From positions 124,001-188,000 of the forward strand of contig JBMNJE010000009.1 of assembly GCA_050951505.1 (NCBI GenBank): 64,000 nt of DNA, in the 5' to 3' direction. The position numbers were made by a program, and so were the translations under genes. The stretch is from DUOA01 sp012839095 (GTDB taxonomy: Bacteria; Bacillota; Clostridia; Caldicoprobacterales; DTU083). Position 1 is the first letter of the stretch, and each line of letters begins with the position of its first letter. The notes below the pieces were generated by a model. That model did no database searches. It was given only the letters and a program-made list of their open reading frames with translations, and was not told where the DNA came from. Positions 1-6,629 of this stretch are shown here, in pieces.

Positions 1-2
1 AC

Positions 3-446
3 CTGTCCATGATGGGTATTATTGTAAGGAAGAAGCTTTCCTGCTTTTATCCTCTTATCCAGGAGAAAACTGACAGCAGTGATTTTTTCGCTTCACTCAA
101 AGATATTATGAAGAGTACAATGGATTTTATGCTGGCAGATGAGCGTATGCATCACTTTTTGAACAGAGTGATGGAGGAAAGCGTAGAATTTCGAAACCGC
201 TTGTATGATTTTTTTCCGTATGATTATTCCCGTCCTTTCTATGAGTACATCAGCCAGGCGGTTAAATCGGGCCAGATTAACAGCAGTTATCCCGCCGAAT
301 TAGTTGCCGGTATTATTGAGATAATGTTTTCCAATCTGCACAAACTGATTAATGCCGGAGACCCGGATGAATTAATAAACATAGCAAGCCAGGTGGTAGA
401 CATACTCCAGTATGGGATATCAGGAAGGCAGGCACTCAATTTATAG
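3..446 (+). CDS. TetR-family transcriptional regulator, C-terminal part (5' end outside window)
   Basis: The frame is open to the left window edge, so only the last ~147 residues are visible. They look like the helical ligand-binding/dimerisation domain of a TetR-type repressor: alternating amphipathic helices and no DNA-binding helix-turn-helix, which would lie upstream of the window. In this family the C-terminal domain binds a small ligand and releases the operator. A gene for an ABC ATPase starts 48 bp downstream on the same strand, a common pairing for drug-efflux ABC transporters and their regulator, but that gene is broken here. The family call rests on the helix pattern and context rather than on a diagnostic motif. 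Confidence 0.6.
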   Translation: MSMMGIIVRKKLSCFYPLIQEKTDSSDFFASLKDIMKSTMDFMLADERMHHFLNRVMEESVEFRNRLYDFFPYDYSRPFYEYISQAVKSGQINSSYPAELVAGIIEIMFSNLHKLINAGDPDELINIASQVVDILQYGISGRQALNL

Positions 447-494
447 CTATTAATATTATATAAGCTTCAATAGCATATGGAGGGAGGAAATATA

Positions 495-593
495 ATGGGA
501 GCAGCGTTTAATGTGGAAAATCTGACTTTCAAATATCCGTCATCCGGGGAAGATACAATCAAAGGTAACTTGTACCATTTCGGAAAGCCGTAA
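495..593 (+). pseudogene. Truncated ABC transporter ATPase gene (N-terminal 24 codons only)
   Basis: A very good Shine-Dalgarno site (AGGGAGG, 481-487) precedes an ATG at 495. The first ~24 codons read like the start of an ABC ATPase: an N-terminal beta strand, the aromatic A-loop region (FKYP) and an ending DTIKG. The frame then runs into eight unrelated residues and a TAA at 591. The Walker A, signature and Walker B motifs and the partner permease are missing, and the next gene lies on the opposite strand. I infer a deletion or rearrangement with its junction near position 564. A functional 32-residue peptide is unlikely. Confidence 0.6.
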
Positions 594-608
594 CTATATA
601 GAATACAG

Positions 609-1337
609 TTAAATATCTTGTCCTAAAGCCTGCCTGGCAGACAGCTTGGCTGTTTGAATTTCCCATTCAGAAACCGGCTGGTCAAATTCGCGAAGTCTGT
701 TATCCTCTATTGGCCGGCCGGTTAAATATCCATACCAGGTCAGGGCTATTGCATATCTGGCAGCTCCTGTGCCTGCATGGAAGGTATCCCGGTGGACTTT
801 CTCCATCCCGTTCGCCAGCAAATTCTGCATGCATTGTCCGGCCGGAATTATACCGTCAGCGCTGATGGCTTCTGCTGCCTGTTCATAAGCCGCTTTCAAA
901 TCCCGGAACATGTCATTTGGGTCTTCATACCCAAGCTGAATCAGCCTTTCACTATCCTGCTCGTAAGCCCATGTCTGGTGAAGCAGAAGCCTGGATTTTG
1001 GAGCATGATAACGGATATACCCGGAAAGCTCCTGTATGTAGGGGTGGTAGGTTTCGTAGGAAATACTCTGATTGCTTACCTGCTGGATGGTAATGTAGTC
1101 CCAGTCGTCACTTTGCAGTGCTTCCTTTATGGTAACGTAAATACCCGTTACCTCGCCGTTGAATTCGAATGAATATGCTTTGGCATCGTTGTTAATGTTT
1201 TTGAAGTGCTGGGAAAGAGAGCATCCGCCTATAACCAGGTTCACACACTTCATTTGAAAACCATCGGCCCTGGCTGCCTTGTGCAGATATCTGTGTGCAT
1301 CCTGTGAAAAACTGTTTCCAATTGATAATATCTTCAT
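609..1337 (-). CDS. DUF4886 family SGNH-like hydrolase
   Basis: A 242-residue soluble protein that begins with the GNSF block (ILSIGNSFSQD) near residue 5. This is the block I nucleophile motif of SGNH/GDSL-like hydrolases as seen in DUF4886 proteins. The DYITIQQ segment in the middle and the HRDTFHAG segment near the C terminus fit the later blocks that supply catalytic Asp/His. The substrate is unknown; family members are predicted esterases acting on carbohydrate-linked esters. The ATG at 1337 was chosen because GGAGGAGATAAG lies just upstream and the GNS motif must be N-terminal. It overlaps the stop of the upstream PQ-loop gene (ATGA type), so the two are translationally coupled. Confidence 0.75.
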   Translation of the reverse strand: MKILSIGNSFSQDAHRYLHKAARADGFQMKCVNLVIGGCSLSQHFKNINNDAKAYSFEFNGEVTGIYVTIKEALQSDDWDYITIQQVSNQSISYETYHPYIQELSGYIRYHAPKSRLLLHQTWAYEQDSERLIQLGYEDPNDMFRDLKAAYEQAAEAISADGIIPAGQCMQNLLANGMEKVHRDTFHAGTGAARYAIALTWYGYLTGRPIEDNRLREFDQPVSEWEIQTAKLSARQALGQDI

Positions 1338-1636
1338 AAACTTATCTCCTCCGGAAGATGGGCTGACTCCCTGTCCAGCCTGGAATTTCTGATATACAGG
1401 CAAATATCGGTTGCCACCAGTACAAGATTGATAGTATAAAAAACAATAACATAGTCTGCCGTATTGACCAGTTTATTTATGATTCCGCTTATATAGCCCA
1501 GCAGCAGAACGATTAGAAAAAATAAACTCTTTCCCTTGGCTGTCCTGGATTTGTATGATTTGGCAATGGAAAAGGGCCAGGCTAATCCAAAACACAAAAG
1601 CATAATTACCTCGAAAATCTTGTTGATAGTACTCAA
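1334..1636 (-). CDS. PQ-loop/SemiSWEET-like small membrane protein
   Basis: A 100-residue protein with three hydrophobic segments and a PFSIAKSYKSRTAKGKS stretch typical of small bacterial PQ-loop proteins, in which Pro sits in helix 1 before a basic loop. SemiSWEETs dimerise to move sugars; the substrate here is unknown. The TTG start at 1636 has a GAGGGAG sequence immediately adjacent, which is too close; an internal ATG at 1603 with GAGG five bases upstream is an equally good start (89 residues). Transcription probably begins at the TTGAAG-17-TATAAT promoter at 1665-1693. It forms a two-gene operon with the DUF4886 hydrolase, whose ATG overlaps this stop. Confidence 0.7.
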   Translation of the reverse strand: MSTINKIFEVIMLLCFGLAWPFSIAKSYKSRTAKGKSLFFLIVLLLGYISGIINKLVNTADYVIVFYTINLVLVATDICLYIRNSRLDRESAHLPEEISL

Positions 1637-1664
1637 CTCCCTCTATATAGCTCACTGATTTCTT

Positions 1665-1693
1665 ATTATATCCTATACTCAGAGAGACTTCAA
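1665..1693 (-). promoter_or_regulatory. Sigma-A-type promoter for the PQ-loop/DUF4886 operon
   Basis: On the minus strand, TTGAAG (1693-1688) and TATAAT (1670-1665) are separated by exactly 17 bp. Transcription would start about 20 bp before the TTG start of the PQ-loop gene. Confidence 0.6.
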
Positions 1694-1710
1694 AGGAAAA
1701 ACAACCTGAT

Positions 1711-1726
1711 CCGGATATATATCCGG
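1711..1726. repeat. Perfect 16-bp palindrome upstream of the PQ-loop/DUF4886 promoter
   Basis: CCGGATATATATCCGG is an exact palindrome lying 18 bp upstream of the -35 element of the minus-strand promoter at 1665-1693. It could be a regulator binding site; no regulator gene is adjacent. Confidence 0.4.
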
Positions 1727-1827
1727 TAAATATGTTTATTAATAGTTGCATTAATAAGGGTAAATGATAAGCATAACCGGAACCTGAGCATCGCCGAAAA
1801 CCGGATTACAGAGGAGAGACAGACAAT

Positions 1828-2232
1828 ATGATGAACGAAAAGTTAAAGCTGGCACTTATAATCATATTAATAATTATTGTGCCTGCGGCAGGCTGCAGCA
1901 GACAGGCAGGCAGGGAATCCTATCAGACAATAAGCAGCGAAGAGGCCAAGTCCATGATAGACGAAATGGAGGATGCAGTCATACTTGATGTCCGTACCCG
2001 GGAGGAATTTGAGCAGGGCCATATAGAAAAAGCAGTCTTGATTCCCTACACTGATATAGAAGACAAGATCGAAAGTATAGTTCCTGACAAGGAAGCAACC
2101 TTATTGGTGTACTGCCGTTCAGGAAGGCGAAGTGCAATTGCAGCAGGTAAACTGGCAGAGATGGGATATGTCAAGGTGTATGATTTCGGCGGAATTATTG
2201 ACTGGCCTTACGGAACCGTGAATCAGGAATAG
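1828..2232 (+). CDS. Rhodanese-domain lipoprotein
   Basis: A 134-residue exported protein. Residues 1-22 form a signal peptide with a basic N terminus, a hydrophobic core and a lipobox-like VPAAGC, giving lipidation at Cys23. Residues ~36-130 form a single rhodanese domain: the VILDVRTREEF entry motif, the GHIEKAVLIPY segment and an active-site loop YCRSGRRS with Cys96 as the predicted persulfide-forming residue. Such proteins transfer sulfane sulfur or act in redox chemistry outside the membrane; the acceptor is unknown. A GAGGAGAG Shine-Dalgarno site precedes the ATG. The gene stands alone and is followed by a terminator. Confidence 0.85.
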   Translation: MMNEKLKLALIIILIIIVPAAGCSRQAGRESYQTISSEEAKSMIDEMEDAVILDVRTREEFEQGHIEKAVLIPYTDIEDKIESIVPDKEATLLVYCRSGRRSAIAAGKLAEMGYVKVYDFGGIIDWPYGTVNQE

Positions 2233-2245
2233 ATTAAGAATGTAA

Positions 2246-2301
2246 AACCCCGGAGTCCGAGGCAGACCCCGATAAGGTCTGCTGCCGTCATCTCCGGGGT
2301 T
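2246..2301. terminator. Branched hairpin terminator between convergent genes
   Basis: An outer 10-bp stem (AACCCCGGAG with CTCCGGGGTT) encloses a second 7-bp hairpin (GCAGACC/GGTCTGC, 2262-2282). On the minus strand the outer stem continues into TTTT, so it best serves the GH172/DUF2961 gene; it may also end rhodanese transcription. Confidence 0.65.
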
Positions 2302-2330
2302 ATCAGGACTTATTTGGAATACTGAAAAGC

Positions 2331-3410
2331 TCAGATTACTTCCAGGTGATCAGGATCCAGGTTGGAATTATAAGGCAGATGCGGTTCTGCCTGATACCAG
2401 TAAGCCACTGAGGCAATATCGTCCTTGAGAGGCAGATAACGGCCTTCAGAACGCCAGCCGAGGGCCTGAATAGTAACCCTTAAATCGCTTTCGAACCTGA
2501 TAGGATCCATGACATGGAACCTGTACATTCCAAAACGCAGGTTGGCCCTGTTAAAGTTGTCAGTCCTGCAAATTTGGTGCATTCCAAGGAATGGTGTGGT
2601 GTAAGTCTCATACTGCCCGTTTACGTGCCAGCACCAGGCGCCTCCGACGTAGTCTTCAGTTCCTGTGCCGCAGATAGTCGGGAAATCAGTGTCGCCGTCC
2701 ATGTAAAACTTGATTTCGCCTTCTCCGAACCAGTTGTTGTTATTGCTCTGCCAGGCCAGGTATGTACCTACATAATGTCCCTTTCCTTCTATCCTGTCTA
2801 CAATTACATGGTCCTCTTTGTACTGGAGGGGATTGCTTCTGTTCCATTTCGCATGGAAGTAGGCGGCATTTTCCGGAATTTCGGTGAGTGCATAGTCCAC
2901 CTGATAGAAGAATCCATGTATTTCACGATTTGTTAAGTTTTCAACAGTAATTCTGGCTGATTTTCTGAAGGGCATCTCCCAATAGCTGTTCATGGCTCCC
3001 CTGGGGTTTACCGATATAGGAAGGGCATTTACAGGTGCATATTCACACCAGCCGCTGCAGAAGAAATCGCCGTAGGGAACCTCCACAGACGGATGCTCCT
3101 CATCATCCCAATACATCCTTATAATCAGATTTCTCCATTCCTTTACGTCTACTGTCATCCATATATGCTGAATTACGCCAGGTCCTTCTATTTCAGCAAC
3201 TGTAAAGGTTTCCTTCGGCTTCAGGTGAACGCAGGGAGAAACCTTCCAACCCTGTCCCAAATCCCGGGCGCTGTAGGCACCGGTTCCATCCGTTGCCATA
3301 CCGCCTTTGCCTTTTTCGCCTTTAAAGTTCTCAGCACTGATTGAACGGCTGACTGCATTTGATAACAAAGACAGATTCCCCAGCCCCATACCTAATCCCT
3401 TGAAAGACAT
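2331..3410 (-). CDS. DUF2961 / glycoside hydrolase family 172 protein
   Basis: A 359-residue protein without a signal peptide, so probably cytoplasmic. It matches the DUF2961 fold (now GH172, which includes difructose anhydride I synthase/hydrolase and alpha-D-fructo- and arabinofuranosidases). Recognisable stretches are FTVAEIEGPGVIQHIWMT near residue 70, the VPYGDFFCSG segment, and GTGTEDYVGGAW near residue 250, where Glu is a candidate catalytic residue in the family. The substrate cannot be told. GGAGGTAATAGT gives a strong ribosome site. A palindrome covers the predicted transcription start, suggesting local repression, perhaps by a sugar. The gene stands alone. Confidence 0.85.
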   Translation of the reverse strand: MSFKGLGMGLGNLSLLSNAVSRSISAENFKGEKGKGGMATDGTGAYSARDLGQGWKVSPCVHLKPKETFTVAEIEGPGVIQHIWMTVDVKEWRNLIIRMYWDDEEHPSVEVPYGDFFCSGWCEYAPVNALPISVNPRGAMNSYWEMPFRKSARITVENLTNREIHGFFYQVDYALTEIPENAAYFHAKWNRSNPLQYKEDHVIVDRIEGKGHYVGTYLAWQSNNNNWFGEGEIKFYMDGDTDFPTICGTGTEDYVGGAWCWHVNGQYETYTTPFLGMHQICRTDNFNRANLRFGMYRFHVMDPIRFESDLRVTIQALGWRSEGRYLPLKDDIASVAYWYQAEPHLPYNSNLDPDHLEVI

Positions 3411-3431
3411 ACTATTACCTCCATATCTATT

Positions 3432-3450
3432 GTGGTATTCTGATTACCAC
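3432..3450. promoter_or_regulatory. Candidate operator for the GH172 gene
   Basis: An inverted repeat with arms GTGGTA and TACCAC and a 7-base centre lies directly downstream of the minus-strand -10 element, the position of a classical repressor site. It sits 22 bp before the GH172 start codon. Confidence 0.4.
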
Positions 3451-3451
3451 C

Positions 3452-3480
3452 AGTTTAATCCATAAATGAGAAAAATACAA
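3452..3480 (-). promoter_or_regulatory. Candidate promoter for the GH172 gene
   Basis: On the minus strand TTGTAT (3480-3475), a 17-bp spacer and TAAACT (3457-3452) form a moderate sigma-A promoter reading into the GH172 gene. Confidence 0.45.
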
Positions 3481-3582
3481 TGCCTGTCCGGTTGTGCTGT
3501 CATTGACTGGATCAGCAGAGCCGCCTATAATAACAGCAGAGGTATGTCGGCAATATTATACAACTGTCAGGAGTTCAGCTTA

Positions 3583-4290
3583 ATGAGATATTCCAATGTC
3601 ATAGAAGGTATTTTTTTAAAAAGGCCCAACCGTTTTATAGCCCATGTTATGATTAACGGCCGGGAGGAAACAGCACATGTAAAAAACACCGGCAGATGCA
3701 GAGAACTGCTGATTCCAGGTGTAAAGGTTTATCTGCAGCAGCATGACAATCCCAGCCGAAAGACAAAGTTTTCACTGATAGCAGTACAAAAGGAAGATCT
3801 GCTGGTTAATATAGACAGCCAGGCACCGAATAAAGTGGTAATGGAGGTCTTAACCCAGAAAAAAAGAGTTAAGTCCTTCCTTGGTTTAATGCATCCTGTG
3901 GACAAAATCAGGCAGGAATCTGTCTATGGCAGCTCCAGATTTGACTTTCAGATAACTGCGGGCGAAAGGCAGGCTTTTTTGGAGATTAAGGGAGTTACCC
4001 TGGAGCAGCAGGGCGTGGCCATGTTTCCGGATGCTCCTACCGAAAGGGGTGTAAGGCATGTAAGAGAGCTTCAGAAGGCTGTGGAAGAGGGCTTTCTGGC
4101 CTATGTAGTGTTTATCGTGCAGATGCAGGGTATCCGTTATGTTACGCCCAATGACCAAACGCACATGGAATTCGGACAGGCTTTGCGTGAAGCGGAGAGT
4201 GCCGGGGTAAAAGTGCTTGCCTATGACTGCCTTGTTGCACCGGACGAACTTAGAATAAACCATACCGTACCTGTAAAATTGCAGCCTTAA
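3583..4290 (+). CDS. sfsA: SfsA family DNA/RNA nuclease (sugar fermentation stimulation protein homologue)
   Basis: A 235-residue protein, the usual SfsA length. It opens with an OB-fold-like region (FLKRPNRFIAHV ... HVKNTGRC) that binds nucleic acid. It continues into a restriction-endonuclease-like core with FDFQIT and FLEIKGVTLE, which supply the acidic residues and the E-x-K of the nuclease site, then the family PTERGVRHVREL helix. SfsA was first seen as a maltose-metabolism stimulator and later linked to nuclease activity; its cellular role remains loosely defined. The ATG at 3583 is chosen because AGGAG precedes it and the family motif begins a few residues later; an in-frame ATG at 3544 lacks such support. 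Confidence 0.9.
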   Translation: MRYSNVIEGIFLKRPNRFIAHVMINGREETAHVKNTGRCRELLIPGVKVYLQQHDNPSRKTKFSLIAVQKEDLLVNIDSQAPNKVVMEVLTQKKRVKSFLGLMHPVDKIRQESVYGSSRFDFQITAGERQAFLEIKGVTLEQQGVAMFPDAPTERGVRHVRELQKAVEEGFLAYVVFIVQMQGIRYVTPNDQTHMEFGQALREAESAGVKVLAYDCLVAPDELRINHTVPVKLQP

Positions 4291-4309
4291 TGAATGGAAT
4301 AAATGTCAA

Positions 4310-4339
4310 TTGAATCCAAATTCGTCGGTGTGCTATAAT
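4310..4339 (+). promoter_or_regulatory. Sigma-A-type promoter upstream of the small membrane protein
   Basis: TTGAAT (4310-4315) and TATAAT (4334-4339) are separated by 18 bp, 45 bp before the GTG start at 4385. Confidence 0.55.
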
Positions 4340-4384
4340 TGATGTGTGATTGCATATCCGTATATCAAAGCAGAGGTGAAGACA

Positions 4385-4840
4385 GTGTACAATGAAACGG
4401 ATTATATTGAAGTCAGGGAACAGCGAAAAAAAATAATGTTACTGACAGCAGGCATCTTTCTTGCTTTTCTTATCCCTGCTATAGCTTTTCTCCTGAGAAA
4501 ACCCCAATGGATAGGCGCAACCTTTTTATCAGTTGGTGTGTGTCTGGCCATATTTGTCTGGGGTGTCTACGGGACACCGATTTACAGTTATCATCGTTTT
4601 ATCAGGGACATAATGGAAGGGCGAACCCGTGAGCTGAAGGGCAGGGTGATGCAGGTAGCAGAGAGACCCATATACAAGGACAACCGGCTGCTGTATTATG
4701 AAATTGTGGTTATGGATATGGAGGACGAAGTCGAAAGAGTAGTCTTGTACGACAACAACAAGGGCGAACCTCCCCTGGAGGTGGGCAGAAGCTACACCTT
4801 TGGAATTCATCAGAATTTTATTGTTCAAATATCAAAGTAA
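4385..4840 (+). CDS. Uncharacterised two-TM membrane protein
   Basis: I do not recognise the family. The GTG start at 4385 has AGAGGTGAAG just upstream and gives 151 residues; an ATG at 4346 would add 13 residues but has no ribosome site. Visible parts are a short charged N terminus, two hydrophobic segments (about residues 17-37 and 43-61), and a C-terminal soluble part of ~80 residues rich in beta-strand-like sequence (ELKGRVMQVAERP, YYEIVVMD), suggesting a small OB-like or barrel domain facing the cytoplasm. It has its own promoter and is followed by an amidohydrolase gene after 69 bp; no functional link is evident. Confidence 0.6.
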   Translation: MYNETDYIEVREQRKKIMLLTAGIFLAFLIPAIAFLLRKPQWIGATFLSVGVCLAIFVWGVYGTPIYSYHRFIRDIMEGRTRELKGRVMQVAERPIYKDNRLLYYEIVVMDMEDEVERVVLYDNNKGEPPLEVGRSYTFGIHQNFIVQISK

Positions 4841-4909
4841 TAAAAGCAGTTCAATTATCATTCAAACTAAAGTTTATACCGAAATGATTTGTCTAAGGAG
4901 GTTATTGAG

Positions 4910-5983
4910 ATGCCTGACAGACCGTTATATCTGCATGAGTATCACCCCAAATCGGAGCTGGTGGTAGAATCCCATGAGCTGCTGACTCCGAAATTTCCTG
5001 CAATTGATGTTCATGGGCATTTTGCTGCCCTGTATTCAGATTTGTGGCTGGCTGAAATGAATAAATCCAGGCCTGATCCGGACAGTGTGGTGGATATGCT
5101 GCGCAAATGCGGAATCAGAAGAATCGTAAATCTGGATGGTTTCTGGGACGGTTTCATGGGAATTACAAGGGAAAAGGTTCTGAAGACTCTTAAGCCTTAC
5201 GGAGACTTTTTCATTAACTTCGTATCGGTCAACACCAATATGGTTCATGACAAGGGCTTCGACGATTATATCAGGGATCATCTGAGAACCTCCAAGGAAA
5301 TGGGTTTTCACGGCATAAAGCTGTTCAAGCATGTAAGCATAATGGTTCCGGATGAAAAGGGCAATTTTGTACCCGGCAGAAACATAGCCGTTGATGATCC
5401 ACGTCTGAAGATTATCTGGGATACGGCCGCAGAACTTTCCATGCCCGTCCTAATCCATATTGCCGATCCGGTCGCCTTCTTCAGGCCGGTGGACAGGTTC
5501 AATGAAAGATACGAGGAACTGATGAGCCATCCGGACTGGCAGTTTGGAGAACATCCGGATATGTATGCCTTTGAAGAGCTTATGGACATGCAGGAGAATC
5601 TGCTCAGTTCCAATCCCCATACAACATTCATCATTGCCCATGTTGGTTCTTACTCGGAAAACCTGGGGTTTGTAGGCAGTTGTCTGGATAAGTACCCCAA
5701 TATGTACATAGATATTGCCGAACGCATCAATGAACTGGGCAGACAGCCCTATACAAGCAGGAAGTTCTTTCATCGGTATCAGGACAGAATCCTCTTTGGT
5801 TCCGATGCCTTTCCCTGGGATATGGAAGGGCGTTATCCCTATTATTTCCGCTTCCTGGAAACCTGGGACGAATATTTCGGTTACGGAGGAAGATGGGGCC
5901 TTTATGGAATCGGCCTGGAGGATGATATCCTGAGGAAGGTATACTATCAGAATGCGGAAAAGGTGCTCATGCTGGAAGGCTGA
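4910..5983 (+). CDS. Amidohydrolase 2 family metal-dependent hydrolase
   Basis: A 357-residue TIM-barrel hydrolase of the amidohydrolase-2 group (relatives of ACMSD and gamma-resorcylate decarboxylase). The metal site is visible as DVHGH in strand 1 near residue 33, PVLIHIADP in the middle, FIIAHVGSY near residue 245, and the acidic ILFGSDAFPW near residue 297. Members hydrolyse or decarboxylate small organic acids; the substrate here is unknown. The ATG at 4910 is preceded by AAGGAGG; that site lies inside a longer frame opening at TTG 4889, so the shorter start is right. It may be co-transcribed with the membrane protein upstream. Confidence 0.85.
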   Translation: MPDRPLYLHEYHPKSELVVESHELLTPKFPAIDVHGHFAALYSDLWLAEMNKSRPDPDSVVDMLRKCGIRRIVNLDGFWDGFMGITREKVLKTLKPYGDFFINFVSVNTNMVHDKGFDDYIRDHLRTSKEMGFHGIKLFKHVSIMVPDEKGNFVPGRNIAVDDPRLKIIWDTAAELSMPVLIHIADPVAFFRPVDRFNERYEELMSHPDWQFGEHPDMYAFEELMDMQENLLSSNPHTTFIIAHVGSYSENLGFVGSCLDKYPNMYIDIAERINELGRQPYTSRKFFHRYQDRILFGSDAFPWDMEGRYPYYFRFLETWDEYFGYGGRWGLYGIGLEDDILRKVYYQNAEKVLMLEG

Positions 5984-5992
5984 GGGAAGCAG

Positions 5993-6022
5993 GCCGGCAG
6001 ATACAGTTTTTACTCAGCCGGC
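5993..6022. terminator. Weak hairpin between convergent genes
   Basis: GCCGGC at 5993-5998 and again at 6017-6022 (self-complementary arms) can form a 6-bp stem around a T-rich loop, between the amidohydrolase and the convergent lipoprotein gene. There is no long U tail, so termination is uncertain. Confidence 0.3.
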
Positions 6023-6483
6023 TCTTCCGGATCGGGAATAACTACCGGTATTTTGTTCCGGCCAAGGATTTTTCCGTCCTGTGAGATGTATACTATGTTG
6101 CACTCAGCACAGTGGTCATGTTCATCCGGACAGCTGTTATACAAGCGGACCTCCAGATAATCGCCTGAATATTCAATTGTTCTTCCGTCAGTCAGGGGGA
6201 TTCGGCCGCTGGTTTGCTCTGAATCATGATATTCAATATAGGTCTCCTGAAATGTTACCGTTTCCCCCTGGGCTTTTAAGTAATTGGCAGCCATGTTGAT
6301 GGCTTTCATATCATCCATCCGGGTCAGCAGAAAGCTGCCGCGAAAAGCAGGATCATGAGGATGCTGCATTCCGGAATGAGATTGAAGTTCAGGCTCCTGT
6401 GCCTGTTCTGACAGGATGCCGCAGGAAACAGTGAACAGCAGGATTACAGATATGAATAACTTGACTGCAGTCTTATTATACAT
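6010..6483 (-). CDS. Hypothetical lipoprotein
   Basis: A 157-residue exported protein of no family I recognise. The signal peptide (residues 1-20) has a Lys, a hydrophobic stretch and a lipobox-like FTVSC, so Cys21 is the likely lipidated residue. The mature part begins with a low-complexity His/Gln/Pro-rich stretch, then a compact domain containing a CPDEHDHCAEC cluster that could bind a metal or form disulfides. The ATG at 6483 is supported by GGGAGA eight bases upstream. It converges on the amidohydrolase and stands alone. Confidence 0.65.
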   Translation of the reverse strand: MYNKTAVKLFISVILLFTVSCGILSEQAQEPELQSHSGMQHPHDPAFRGSFLLTRMDDMKAINMAANYLKAQGETVTFQETYIEYHDSEQTSGRIPLTDGRTIEYSGDYLEVRLYNSCPDEHDHCAECNIVYISQDGKILGRNKIPVVIPDPEEPAE

Positions 6484-6629
6484 GATCAACTCTCCCTGTC
6501 TTTGCTCTTTAAATAGTATGCAGGGCAGGCAGCGAAGCATTCCACTTTTCCTTACTTACCAATAAAGCAATGATTCAATATACGTTTGTTTAAATGAGTA
6601 ATTATTATTAAAATGGAGGGACCAAGCAA

